Shown one piece after another: positions 31,994-44,377 of a DNA stretch of 64,000 nucleotides (within the stretch, counting starts at the first letter, position 1; each line of letters opens with the position of its first letter). Source of the DNA: Cristatella mucedo (taxonomy: Eukaryota > Bryozoa > Phylactolaemata > Cristatellidae); contig WPIO01000026.1 in assembly GCA_009760855.2 (NCBI GenBank), positions 1,334,001 to 1,398,000 of the forward strand. Reading direction: 5' to 3'. The notes below the pieces were generated by a model. It was not told where the DNA came from and searched no databases. It worked only from the letters and a program-made list of their open reading frames with translations. Both the position numbers and the translations under genes were made by a program.

Positions 31994-34250
31994 GCTTGCT
32001 GCCTTGGACTCACTCCGCTGAGTCTATACAATACTGTACATATATTACGCGTCGATTACACGTCACTCCCGGAAGTACTGGTCGCCATCTTACCGCGTGC
32101 GTTCGGCCGGACGCACTTTCTCACTTTAATTAATAGGGATACATGCATCATAGCATTTCTTCTTCGATCCGGTTCTGTACTCCAACATTGTAGCTACGTC
32201 ATTTTACAGAATCGGAAATACCGATCGAGTTTATTTCCCAGCAAACATACACACATGCGTACCTTTTTGTAGTGGGATCCTTTGATGCAAACTTAAGCAT
32301 AAATTCCTGTCGATAGTTATAGTGGGCTGCTGACAGCAAGCGTTTCACTCAATGCGCGGCCACAGATTATTGAGCCTAAATTCCATTATGCATTTTGCTA
32401 GCAGTGATGCAACGCTTGTGATTTAAGTTAGCACATCTCTGCTAGACATCATTTAGACGAGCGTTACTTTGCAGGCTGTCATCCTACTGCGGGTGCAAAT
32501 GTATCCGGTCGGGACTATCGTATGTTAGTCTTGAGCATAAGTGCAGCGCATTTACGAGCTTGTCTTGATAAATTAGGGATGCGTACGCTGTAATCCTTGA
32601 GCGCGCGCCCTCACGCTCAAAAACTTGCCTGCATTTGGAGTTTAGCATAGCCGCAACTAGCAACTTTTCGTAACCTTGTTCGTGGAGTATCTAGATTTGT
32701 GAGCGATCCGTAACTCCTTAAATAGGGCCCCGAAATGCGCGGCAGTTTTTCATCACTCGGCTGGCGATCCCGGTCATCCGCCATCTACAGATTTAAAGTT
32801 TCTGCAAATGAAAAGAGTATTGATCGCTGTCAGCCAATCGCCTTTATTTTATGTCACTGAGCTCCCAATTGATATAGGCGCCTGAGCGACGCTTAGGCGG
32901 CGTGATACCTCGCCTTACGCTCAGCTGATTAGTAGCAATTCTATGTTTTTAATATGCGCTTTAGAAGGAGTGAATCTATTCCAAGCGTCTTTTTTTGAAC
33001 TAGAAGCAAACAACAAATCGTGTCAACTCATTTAAAGAAACGTGCGCCAAAGCTATCCGCTGCCGACGACATATTCGTGTCACCGATTTTTACAACCGCT
33101 GTCGACACCAACTGATAGGCACATGACTGCTCAGCGGATAGCTCATAGCAATGGCATACTACTCATTTAATTGGTTATAAAATTCGGTTTGTCCGAGTAC
33201 TATAAGGACTTCACCAATAACCTATAAATCATTGCTCCCGAATCGGGCAACCTGAAACTAAACAACAATCTGCAAAAGTTTTAAGCGACAAGGAAAAGGG
33301 TGACCACCATGGTTGCTATTGGAGATCACAGCCTCGTCAAGCTTCGCTTGACCATTCATCCGCATTGCCGCATTGCCACATAAAAGCCCGCTCTCTAGTT
33401 TGTAGCTCTAAAATTTTGCATGCGCATTCATGTCCGAACCAACTCCGAGTGCAGCGGAAGGCGACCGCATATTTAAACTCTATATAGTCGAGATCAGGCA
33501 CTTTCAAGACGAACTCCTTCGGCGCCGCAAAGCTTCTCAGATTCGCAGTCGGCGTTACCGGTAGGCTAAGGGACGCTACTCAGCACTGCTCAGCACTCGC
33601 CGCGAGCATACGAACCTGCTTCGAGGCGGAAAGCAAGGCGTTACAGTAGTCGGGTCTTCTGTGAAATGGGCAGTCGATGGAAGCCTCCTACCCTCGGACC
33701 GGCTGGTCTACAATAGCCTCGAATGCACGCGGACAATTTCGTGACGTAATGAAAGTAGCGTGCAACGCTCTGTCAATAGGCTGCGTCGAATGCCAATAGT
33801 AGACAACCAATAGTAGACAAGCTGTGTACTTTCCGTGCGGAATAACCGACCGACGCTCTACAAAGACCACTGCGTGTATGGTATAACTGGCGTAGCCAAA
33901 ACCTAGCAACATCTACCCAAAGGAGATATGGCTCTGAAGACTGCAACATCAAATATGCTAAATTTCAAATTTCTCTTTGTATGCACTTTATATTCGTTGC
34001 TGTGTCGGAACTCATTGGCACACTAATGAACTGTATGTATCCAGCTCCTTATGGATGGACGGGCAGCAGTGGTTGCTTGCGGCAGTGCAGCCGGCAGCCA
34101 CAGAACGATGCACCTGCTTCAACTTTTTTCGTGGGTGATGAGTCGAAGCCAGCCTTTGGCCTGGCCTTTAGCATCACTTTTTTAAACTTCAGTTTTAGCC
34201 TAACGTAGCTAAACAATCAGGAACTTTTGATCCAGTGGCCTTCAGCCACA
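31100..34250. other. Intergenic stretch, nothing assigned
   Basis: AT-rich sequence with a (TA)n run at 31959-31989. A short minus-strand LINE remnant at about 33590-33690 encodes RRPDYCNALLS. A TATA-like ctatatag near 33481-33488 is not tied to any gene. Confidence 0.4.
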
Positions 34251-34259
34251 CACAGGTAT

Positions 34260-34870
34260 GGTAAAGTCTGATAGAGACTTGTAATGTAATGCATATCTAT
34301 CTGTAACCCCACAAAGACTATATGGGTGTTTACAGCCTAAGCGGCTTTCAGTAGCCAACAGACTTCGTCTCACGCAACAAAGAGGTAGTGGGAAGCATAG
34401 CAGTCAGGAGAGTAGTTACGGAGCAGCAGCTCGGAGCCATAGTCGGCAGCAGGACAGTAATTGTACTAATCGTGGAAGTGAGTTCTTCAGTCTAGGACCT
34501 GCAGAGCCAAAGCTCCTGTCACCAGCGGTCTTTAAGGAATGAAATGGAACAGCTAATTTATCGTCCATACAGGACCTGGAGGCTGAAACTGGTGCAGCAG
34601 TTCTGCTAGGTATGGAGGAGCCAAGCCGTGAAGGGACTTGTGGGTGAGCGTAACAACATTGCTCTATATCGTTTTGACCACTTTAAGTTACTGGCGGCAT
34701 TGACAAATGCAGGTCTTTGGTAACTCCCCCCCCCCCTCTGTTTTGGGTAGTTGTTTTTAGCAATGACACTTCGGTAGGCCAACTGAGCAAGCTTAACTCG
34801 GTTAATGCCCTCCTGTGCTACTGCAGCATCACCAGACAGCACCCCATCAACCAAAAGAGCGCTCGGCACC
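34260..34870 (-). mobile_element. Second LINE family, 3' fragment
   Basis: Minus-strand translation includes FHSLKTAGDRSFGSAGPRLK followed by NSLP, the typical L2/CR1 C-terminus. Downstream lies a 3' untranslated region shared with window positions 1-280. This family differs from the one at 28.7-31.1 kb. Confidence 0.6.
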
Positions 34871-35219
34871 AAAGATTGTGAACCTGGTGCCAGATCAACA
34901 AGTCACCGGCTGTCTCCTCCAACCCCAACCGTGCTGTTCAGCTAGCTCTCCACTCGGCTCTCTATGCTGCTGCCCGACCGTGCTTGCCTGGCTACCGTAC
35001 ATGTATTCGGCTAGCTGTTTGCAAACCGAATGCGACACGTACGTGCCAGTTCTGTCGCACTTCTGTGCTAGTTATGCATCGTTCAACAGTTTATTTCTAA
35101 AATGCATCATAAATAAAATACCAGCTAACATGTCTAATATAATTAGTTGGTTGCAAGGCATCAGACACGACCAGTTTGAAATCAAAGCTGTGACAATCTG
35201 ACTGGTCAGGTAGAAATGT

Positions 35220-36205
35220 TAGGTCAGTGTGAGGAGGTAGATGAAGAGGAGGAGGAGGAGGAGGATTAGAGGGAAATGACGAGTTAGCTCACTCGACAAC
35301 GGCCTAGCCACTAGTGCCAAGGCCACACTTTCCCACTGCTGTCATGTCGGCTGTCACGCCTGCTAGATCAGGGCAGCCGCCGAGCAGTGATTGCACAGTG
35401 ATAGCAGGCGTCTGCCTCGAAGGCACCAGATGGGTCTCGTCCGACAACAGAACACAGGGGTCGGCCAGGCGGCAAGCTGAACACGTCAGAGCCGGCGATG
35501 GCCGGGCCCGAAAGACCAAGCACTACGATTGCACAGTGCAGCTGCTGCTGCACTCCCGCTACTCGTGGAAATAAGACCCGCGATAAAACTAATACTACCA
35601 TTGCACGACGAGTTACACACCATCATCAAAACGATGCTGGGCAGCAGCGTGACCGTCACGTGCCGCTACGGTGGCAGCCAGCCAACGAGCAGGAGCAGCC
35701 AAAGCAACTCTCTCTTTCTCTCTCTCTTGCTAGCCTGCTCACTCTCCGTCGGCAGCAGCAGCAGCAGAGCTAGCATGCTGCCGACGGTGCAGCCTCCTCC
35801 GTGGGCAGCCTGTCGTTTTCAGGCTGCTTATTGCAACAGGCCCAAAGCAACAATAACACACACACAAAAAGAGTTTGCCTCGCGAACAAGCGGGAGCCGC
35901 AGAATGACTGCACGCGAGCTCGTGCCTGCACGCCAGGCGTGCGCAGTCGTCCTGAAGCACCGACGTGGAGCACCGACGCCGGGCACAGTCGCACACCAAC
36001 GCGGCCACTGCAGGATCCGCTCGTCGCGCGTCCCTGCGACGTCGTCGGCGAAGCTTTCGGCGACGTCGTCGTCGACGTCTTCGGCGACGCGAGACTGAGG
36101 CCAAGCAGCATGTGGACGGCAGTGGCCGCGCGTTGCTGCTGCTGCCGCTGCCGGCATTCGTGCGAGCACCGCCCATCAGCTCAGCACGCCGAGCCGGCTG
36201 CAAGC
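35220..36205. other. Region beyond the 3' end of cdc25, no exon found
   Basis: Contains a GGA-trinucleotide run (35236-35266) and GC-rich sequence with many overlapping chance frames. It is probably 3' untranslated and intergenic DNA of cdc25. No canonical AATAAA is obvious close to the stop. Confidence 0.35.
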
Positions 36206-36210
36206 TGAGG

Positions 36211-37498
36211 CTACGACTTGAGGCCGGGACGGAGACCGGCACGCCTCATGCGCTCCTCCTCGCCACCCGCCCACGACTTGGACTTGCCGCGGAACATCCT
36301 CAAATCGCTGGCGTGGTCGGGATGCAGCATCGGCTTGTACAGCTGCGGGACGCAGAGCTCCTGCAAAGCGAGCGGCGGACCCTGGTGAGCGGAAGTGAAA
36401 GCCTAATGCAGCGCCGGCGGCTGCGACAGCAGCCCAGAGCGGCAGCAGCATCCGGCCGTCTATTACGCAGACGACAGGCCACGGGCAGACTGCAGTTGCG
36501 CGCGCTCTACCGGGAATTCCTCGAAGAACGCCTTGTAGCCACCCTCGAGCAGATACAGCTCCGGATAGTATAGGCCCGGGTAGCAGTCATTGTTGCGCTG
36601 CCGATCCAAGTTTCTGAGAAATCTTGACCTGCAGACATTGCGCGGACGATGCCAATGACGCACGCACAAACACACAAAAGCAAGCAGTAGGTGACCGAGG
36701 CGGCACCGGGGGGGGGGGCGGTCGAGGAAGGCGTGGGGTCGCCCGCTTACAGCCTGGGGCCACGCTCCGAAGAGAACTCGCAGTGGAACACGACGATGTT
36801 ACGTCGGACACCGGCAGTAAATCGCTGAACGACGGGAACGAGCGACTTGCCGAGGAATTTGTCCATCAGGTCGTCCTTGCTGTATACATTGATAGCACCC
36901 TACAAACGAGGAACGGTTGCAGTGTGCAATTTGACAACGTGACGCCTCCGTGCAAGGCACGAGAACACGGCTCATGTGGGTAATCGAGAGGCAGTCCGAG
37001 GATGACGCTCTACTAGCCTAGGAGCTAACACTCAGTTTAGTCTGCCAAACTGAATCCCCAAGAGGTTAAGTGCAGGTCAAACAGAGCCTGACAACAACGG
37101 GCAGCCATGCTCGCAGCTTGACGCGATACGATTTCAGTCGGTAGCCACGTTATCAGGAGACGCCTGATGCTCGCACACGTGACCGGATGCACAGCACCCG
37201 AAGCGTGACCGACCGGAGCAGTCGCAGCCGACGGCGTTTGTCAAGGCAAGCTCAGCGTGGCTACCTGAATGTGGCCGCCTTCGAACTCGTAGGGATAGCG
37301 GCAGTCCACGGTGTGAAAGCTCTCAACAACGTGGGCGTACTCTTGACGCAACAGGCTGGCCATCTGCAGTGAACGAGCATTGCATTGCAACGTTGCAACT
37401 GCGCTGCTGCCGCCGCAAAAAAGGCCGACCGAATGCTGAAGGCCATATAGCTCGTAAAACCACATGCACACGCAACAGCTAAGCAAAGCCGTCGCGAG

Positions 37499-37573
<75 letters not shown>

Positions 37574-40500
37574 AGGTCACGTCCCATCCGCTGCCTCACC
37601 GTGGCAGGGCTGATGCACTTCAGGTCGGCGTGCTTGCCTTTCACAAGGGGCAGGCAGCAGGGCGTGACGAGGTCGCCGGTCAGCGCTGCAGCCGGGTCGC
37701 CTGGAAGGGAAAGAGTTGCCGACGGTGATGAGCTGAGCTGAGTGCGCCAGCACTCGACTCGAGCACGGGCGACAGGGGGCGCTAGGGGGGGTGGCCGGCA
37801 GCTTGGACTCACTAGCAGACAGCGTGAGGCTGAGGCTGTGATGCTCGAACATGGACTGGCAGCGCTGCAGCTTGCCACCGCTTCGAGGAGCCACTGTGGC
37901 CACAGTCGGCTGCACAAAGTGCGGCTCCTTGCCGCCCGCAGAGCTGGCCGCTGGCGTGGCCGGAACTGGAAAGCACAGGCCGACGCTGCCGACGGCAGTC
38001 GTTCGACCTTCGGCACTAGGGTCGGTGGCGCGTCGCCTCTTGATGGACGCCGGCGTTGCGCCGTCGTCGGCGCCACCGCACGGCTCGGTACGCTTCGGCC
38101 GGTCGCCGGTCGAATCACGGCGACGTCTGCGCACCTCGAACGCCTCGATCGTCGCATCGGCTCCGGCCGCAGCAGCCGGCTGCCCCGCGAGGGCTGGCCG
38201 CTGCTCCAGGTCGGGGCGAGAGCCGCAGGTGTTGGCCCGGCGAAACAGGCTTCGCCTGTGCTGCTGCAACGACGCCGAGGCGCCCGCCTCGGCAGCCGCG
38301 TCAGCGGCAGAGACGGCTGTCAAGTCGGACCTCTAAAAACGAGAGAAAACAAAATGTCGGCTGGGCTCGAGCGGCGGGGAAATGCGCTGGCAAGCGCACT
38401 ACCACCCGGGGGGGGGGCCTCGACCGAGCAGCTGCTGGCATACCTTGGTGACACTGCACGCCAGAGCGACTCTGTCTTCCTGACCCGGTCGGTGCACCAT
38501 GGGTGCAGTGAACAGCCCCGACAAGGCACGCGAAATCTTCGGCGGACGTAGGCTGGCATTCTAAAGAACAGATCAATCGGAACTTACATGTTTGTTCATA
38601 TACATATATGTATTCGTATGGATATATACACTTGCTCAGGCCAGGCAAAAGAGCTGTACGCAGAAGCCATGCATTCTAATGACCGTGTCGGGAAATCTTC
38701 AGAAATGGTCATGGTTCGAGACAGCTGACTTTGATGAGGTTGTGCAGACGTACGTCGGGTCTGCTTCTATACGACACAAGAAATCGGTAGCCGGCTGGCT
38801 TAACCACCTACGCGGTGGCAGCAGAGGAGCCTCGGAGGCTATCACCACTGCTTGCGAGGGACAAAATAGGGTCACAGGACTTCACGACCCGCTCTTCACG
38901 ACCCTGGTCGCAAAGAGCGAGTGTGAAGAGCAAGCAGGGGGGGGGGGTTCCAGGTGAGAGGAGCTGAAGAACGGTATACAAAACTGCTCTCGAAGTCATG
39001 CTAAAAAAAAAACATAGGAGACACCAAAAGCACATTGATATGCAGGTATTTTATAGGCTCGAACTGAGACGAGGTTTTAGTTTAGCAAACGAATTTGAAA
39101 AACTGAGAAATACTTTAAAATCATTTAAAATAATTTTGTAATTTCCAGTTCATGTGAGCGTGGTGGTGTATTTTTTTACTCTCTTCAGCATACTCGATTT
39201 CATGCATCGTTTAGAACTATACCACGACCATGATGCAAGCGCATGCTCAGAATAGCCAGCTTCAAACCCTCGATGATTGATTGATTGCTGTTGAGATACA
39301 TTAATAGAGAGGATGAAACTCTATTGCATACATCCAGTTAATCTTAGTTCGTGTGCTCAGACGGTGCTACAAAATAATTTCCTTCGAAAACGGCAACTAT
39401 GTTGGTTCGCACCTGGCAACAAAAACCAAGGTGGTAACCTGCACGAGCTGTTACAAACATTGCTAACTAATGCATATCTTATTGTTCCGATGACATTTTG
39501 CTGGCCACCAGTTCGTGAAACAGTGAAATATGAGGTCACATCATCTTGGTCCCATGGTTCCCAACGCTGTTGCACCATCATCTTAAGTTAAATGCAGCAC
39601 AAAATACCGGCACGAGCCGCACAGATACTCCGCTCTAGAGGCCAGCCTGTCGAGCTTACCTCTTGCGCATCGCCTTCATGAAAGCCACAGTCGGCCGTGC
39701 AATCTGAACCTTCTTCGTCATCAACACACAGCTTCGATCTCAGCAGCGGGCTGTTGTCTACAGCCGAGTCCTCCAGGATATCCGAAAGGGCCTAAAGATC
39801 ATTGGCGGATCGTCGCCTTAATCATGCAACCATGAGGCAGAGAATCGAAGCTGACTCGCTGATGCACTGGCTGCGTGAGCACTCAGCAGCACCTCCAGCT
39901 CTGCTCGCCATCCCTTGCACCCTGCCAAGCACTCAACAGCCGAATCAGTTGTCAGGATAGCGGTGAAGAAACGAATATTTCTTCCACATCCGACAAGACA
40001 TGGTGTAGTTGTATCAATACGGCTCAGCCCGAACGATAACTACTTTATACAGCTACTGCCAGCAGCAAAGGCTGCCGTCGTGTTGACTTTTTAACAGCTA
40101 CAGAGTTCTCTGCGATGCCCAAGCGCGACCTATTACTGCTGGATAAAACATATTCACCGGGTAATCCTTGTTTCCTCTATCGGATGCTGCCCAGGATCCA
40201 ACAGACTTAACAACAGACTTAACAGCAAAAGGTCTACAGCAACAAAGTGACACCATTTAATACATAACATTACAACTGGTATGTGCTGCTACTATTAGGG
40301 AAGTTGTTCATCAAGGTTATCGTTATTATCTAACCTGAAAAAATGTAATATCACTGTAGTTAATTTACTAACAATTTGTTACCAGGTGCCAGTCGGGTGC
40401 TCGGCCGGCTACCGAAAACCGGTAGTTACCGTTTTTAAAAAAAGAGTGCTTGCATGGCCCCTACTAAGTGTTCTCCAACATAGTACAACAAAACATAAAA

Positions 40501-43500
40501 TATTATCATCTGCTCTGAGGTTAGTTATATTCTTGACGTACAGGTAGCGATCGGGGAAGAGATGCAGACACGTTATCACACTAAGATGGATGTACGCGAG
40601 GTGAATCATAACCCAGCAGTAAGGTACTCACTTTTTTCTACCAGGGTCATAGATTTGAGTTCAGCAGTAAGTAATTCTGCATTGGAACGGTATGCCAATA
40701 TATAAATGAGGTTATTTAATCAGCCGAGCATTACCTTTTATATTACAGACAAACCGAAAGAGACAGAAATAAAGGCTGACCGGCTGAGACAGATAGAGAT
40801 CGAGGCTGACCGACCTACAGAGAAAGGCAGTCAGAGAAACAGATAAAAAGAGATGCATACACGAGAGACGGACCAACAGACTATGAGTACCTACACAGAA
40901 TGAGATATAGGAAGACAAAGCAAAAGAGGCAATGAGACAGCAAAAGCGAGAAACACATTCGATGAAGACGGAAACAGGCGGGTGAGAGCCAGCAACATCG
41001 AGGAAAAGAGAGACAGACAAACAATTAATCAGGAGCAAACAAGACAATGAGACAGGACAAACACGTGGCTCACAGAAAAGTGCAACACAATCTAGATCGT
41101 TGAGTTTTGCACCAGCTGTAATCGCCTGATCGCGCATGTCGGTAGGCCAGCAAGCAGTGAGTTACAGAAGTCAAGACGGGATGTCACAACTGCATGGACC
41201 AACTTAGACGTGGTATCCTTATCTAAACAAGCCCGAATTTTAGAAATGTTATGTATCTGAAAGTAGGCAGACGTGGTATTCTTATACAAACAAGCCCGAA
41301 TTTTAGCAATGCTATGTGGCTGAAACTAGGCAGACTTGATTGTGGAACTGATGTGGTCGTCTTACGAGAGATCACTTTGGAACATGACACCTAGATTTCG
41401 AGCTGATTTAACAGGAGATATACTGGCAGAGCCAATTTTGAGCGTTAGCCTTTCCCATTTCTGAATCACACTGGGTTTGCCCATAACTAATAAGTTAGTT
41501 TTATCATCGTTTAGTTTAAGAAAATTTGCTGCCATCCAAGTGCGGATGTCATCAAAGCGCCTAGAAAGAGATTAAGTTCTCTGAGGGCGCTTTATCAAGT
41601 GCAATATTATTATTATTATTATTATTAATACATGCAGCAATAAAGTTGAGAGAATTGGAGGTGCTCGAAGGCTGGGAGGGATCAAACCAAAGGTACAACT
41701 GAGTGTCATCCGCATAGAAGTGAAAGCCTAGTCCAAAGGCAAGCCCCCCCCTTACAGCGAGGAGGGCGATCGTCACAGCACATCCGGGTGAAGAAGGCAC
41801 GACAGGCAGTGAACAAGCAAGCTTACCGGACTGTTTCCCATGACTGGCAGGGACACCACGACTCGGTGAGGCGTGCCACAGTCGGCGGCGGCGCTAGCGG
41901 CAGCAGCCGTGCCCGTGGCTAAATGGTCGGGCTCGGACATGGCAGCTGTGGTCCCGACGGCAGCCTTGCCACGTCGCCACGTGGCAGCACGTGGCATGGG
42001 CATGCGGACGAGCTGCAATGAGCGCGTCGATGAAGGCGCGGTTGCTCGCCATGGCAAAAAACGTGACAGCCTCAAAAACGAAAAGCTGCCCACAACAGCG
42101 CGAACCGCAGTGGCAGCAGCAGCAACGCATTTCGCCACTGCGAGTGCGCTCAACGTGAGGGCACCTTGCCAATGCCGCTGTCCTGACTGTCCTGAGACGA
42201 CTGGGACCAGCAGCTGTCATCCGAGGCTGCAGAGGGCGGCCGTGAGCGAGCGACGCCTTGCACACACGGCACATCCGGATGGCTGTCGGCTGAGTCGGCG
42301 AGGTCATCGGCAGCCAGAGCTGGCCATGGCATTTCAGACTGTGACTCAGTCGGCAAGTCGGGGGAGCCAAGCAGAAAGGTGGGCAAGTCTGCGAGCAGCA
42401 TCAGCGAATCGTTGAAGGCCTGGAGGAAACCGGCCAAAAAAAAACAACAGTGCACAGTTTACACAGAGCCACCAGCCACAGAGCCTCGCCGAAACAGGAA
42501 GCGAATCAAGTGATCCAATCAAATCGGACGACCACAGGCTCAGCCACAGATCAAAGACGAAAGCCTGTAATGCCCTTCTTTAACGTTCGCAAAGCAGTCG
42601 ATCTCAGCCAGCGATCATAATATAAACTATAATCTTGCAAATGAGATCTTGAGATCTAAGACTCTCACTTGAGCAGCATTCACATTGGCCAGTGCAGAAG
42701 ACTGGCCGACAATGCAATCGGACATAGGCATACTAACAATATTAAAAGAAAGTAAAAGATATTTGCATACCTCCCTAAGAGCCAAATCTCTTTTTAGGCC
42801 CTTAAAAAATGTTCTATGGGGAGGGGGAGCATGTCTATTGGTTAGTGATAGAATGTGCCACAAAATCAGCATACTCCTCTTGCCTGCCCTGTCTGTCTGC
42901 CTCTGTGCTTCCAGAGTAACTCTGCCCAAATACAACTGAGTGAGCACAAACATGTCGGAAGCACGCAGGGGGCTCCTAGCCAGCAGGTTATCGGCCACCT
43001 GGAATCCGTTGCTCTTTCTCCTGCAGCCACTGGGTTGAGCAGCAGCTGTGGCAGCTCAACCCAGCGCTGTGACAAGTTATAGGTACTTGACCCAAATTCT
43101 TGTCACACGCAGGCGCTTCTCCTGAGGTGCCAAATCTGTGGAAGCATGTAGACTGAAAAGTGGCGGTCTCGAAGTTCACTACGCACAAGCCTAGCTGCTG
43201 AGTTTTGCACCCAGTGTATGCGTATTATTGCAGAGGCAGCGACCTGCAAACAGCAGGTTACACAAGTCAAGACAGGTGTCAAAAATGCATGGACCAGCTA
43301 GGCTAGAGTGGCTATCGTCTAAACAAGCCAGACTTTTTGCAATGCTATGTAGCTGACAGTACCTGGCCTGGTCGACTATTGAAAGGTCAGAGCAAGAGAA
43401 TGGGTCACTTTGGAGACAACATCTGCACTTCTACACGAAGCCAACTTTGGAACAAGAAAACCAGATTGCGTGCAGATGCGACGTGGAATACGATGGGCAA

Positions 43501-43679
43501 GTACATTTTGAGGGTTAGGCTTTTCAAATTCTGAGCAATACTATTAATACTATTGGTTTGACCATAGTTATTAAGATGGTTTTGTCATTCAATTTGAGAA
43601 AGTTTGCTGCCATGCAAGTGCAAATGTCAGCAGTACATGTTGTTAGGGAGCTGAGAGAAGGAGAGCGGGAGAAGGAGGG

Positions 43680-43763
<84 letters not shown>

Positions 43764-44346
43764 CTCAGCCGATGACAGTCAGCTGTTGACAGGAATGCTC
43801 TGAAGTCTCCTACTGATATGGGGGGCTGGGTGTCGTCTGCGTAGAGACGGAAGCCAAGATTGCGTTGGACGATGACGTCGGCTACATGGTGTGTGATCGG
43901 TGCAGAGAAGGAGGTCTGAACCATTGCAGTGCAGTGCCGGTGATGCCCAAGCGATACACTTATACTTGCCCAACCCCTGCAGTCCACAATACCGTCTTTG
44001 GGCATGGGGGCAACTGTTTTGCATGGTCGCCCATCGTATCTGAGTCCTGCCTGGATTTAAATCAAGAACAGACACAAATCTTTCCATTGTCAAAATGTTG
44101 AGCTCAGTGAAAGCCTAAAGAGGGCTGACCAATTCCGGTTTAGCTAACTCAGCTTTATTTACCATGCCAAAATATGAAAAAAGAGGCCAGTAATTTTGTT
44201 GAACAAAGCAATCAAGTGGCAAAGCATGCTTTGATCAGCACATCATCGAAAACAATTCTCATTTAGGCAACAAGAAAACGATGTGTGCAGCGGTCGAAAA
44301 ACTCTCCTTGAGATTAGGAGAGCTGTATAACATAGGGAACTAATAC

Positions 44347-44377
<31 letters not shown>

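Noticed and set aside
37742-38551. 269-codon plus-strand frame
   Set aside because: It is the antisense shadow of cdc25 exon 7 (37813-38332), which is supported by splice phases on the other strand.
43029-43064. Hairpin ctgggttgagc/gctcaacccag
   Set aside because: Only 11 bp arms with a 13-base loop; easily chance in this length of sequence, so not listed as a finding.
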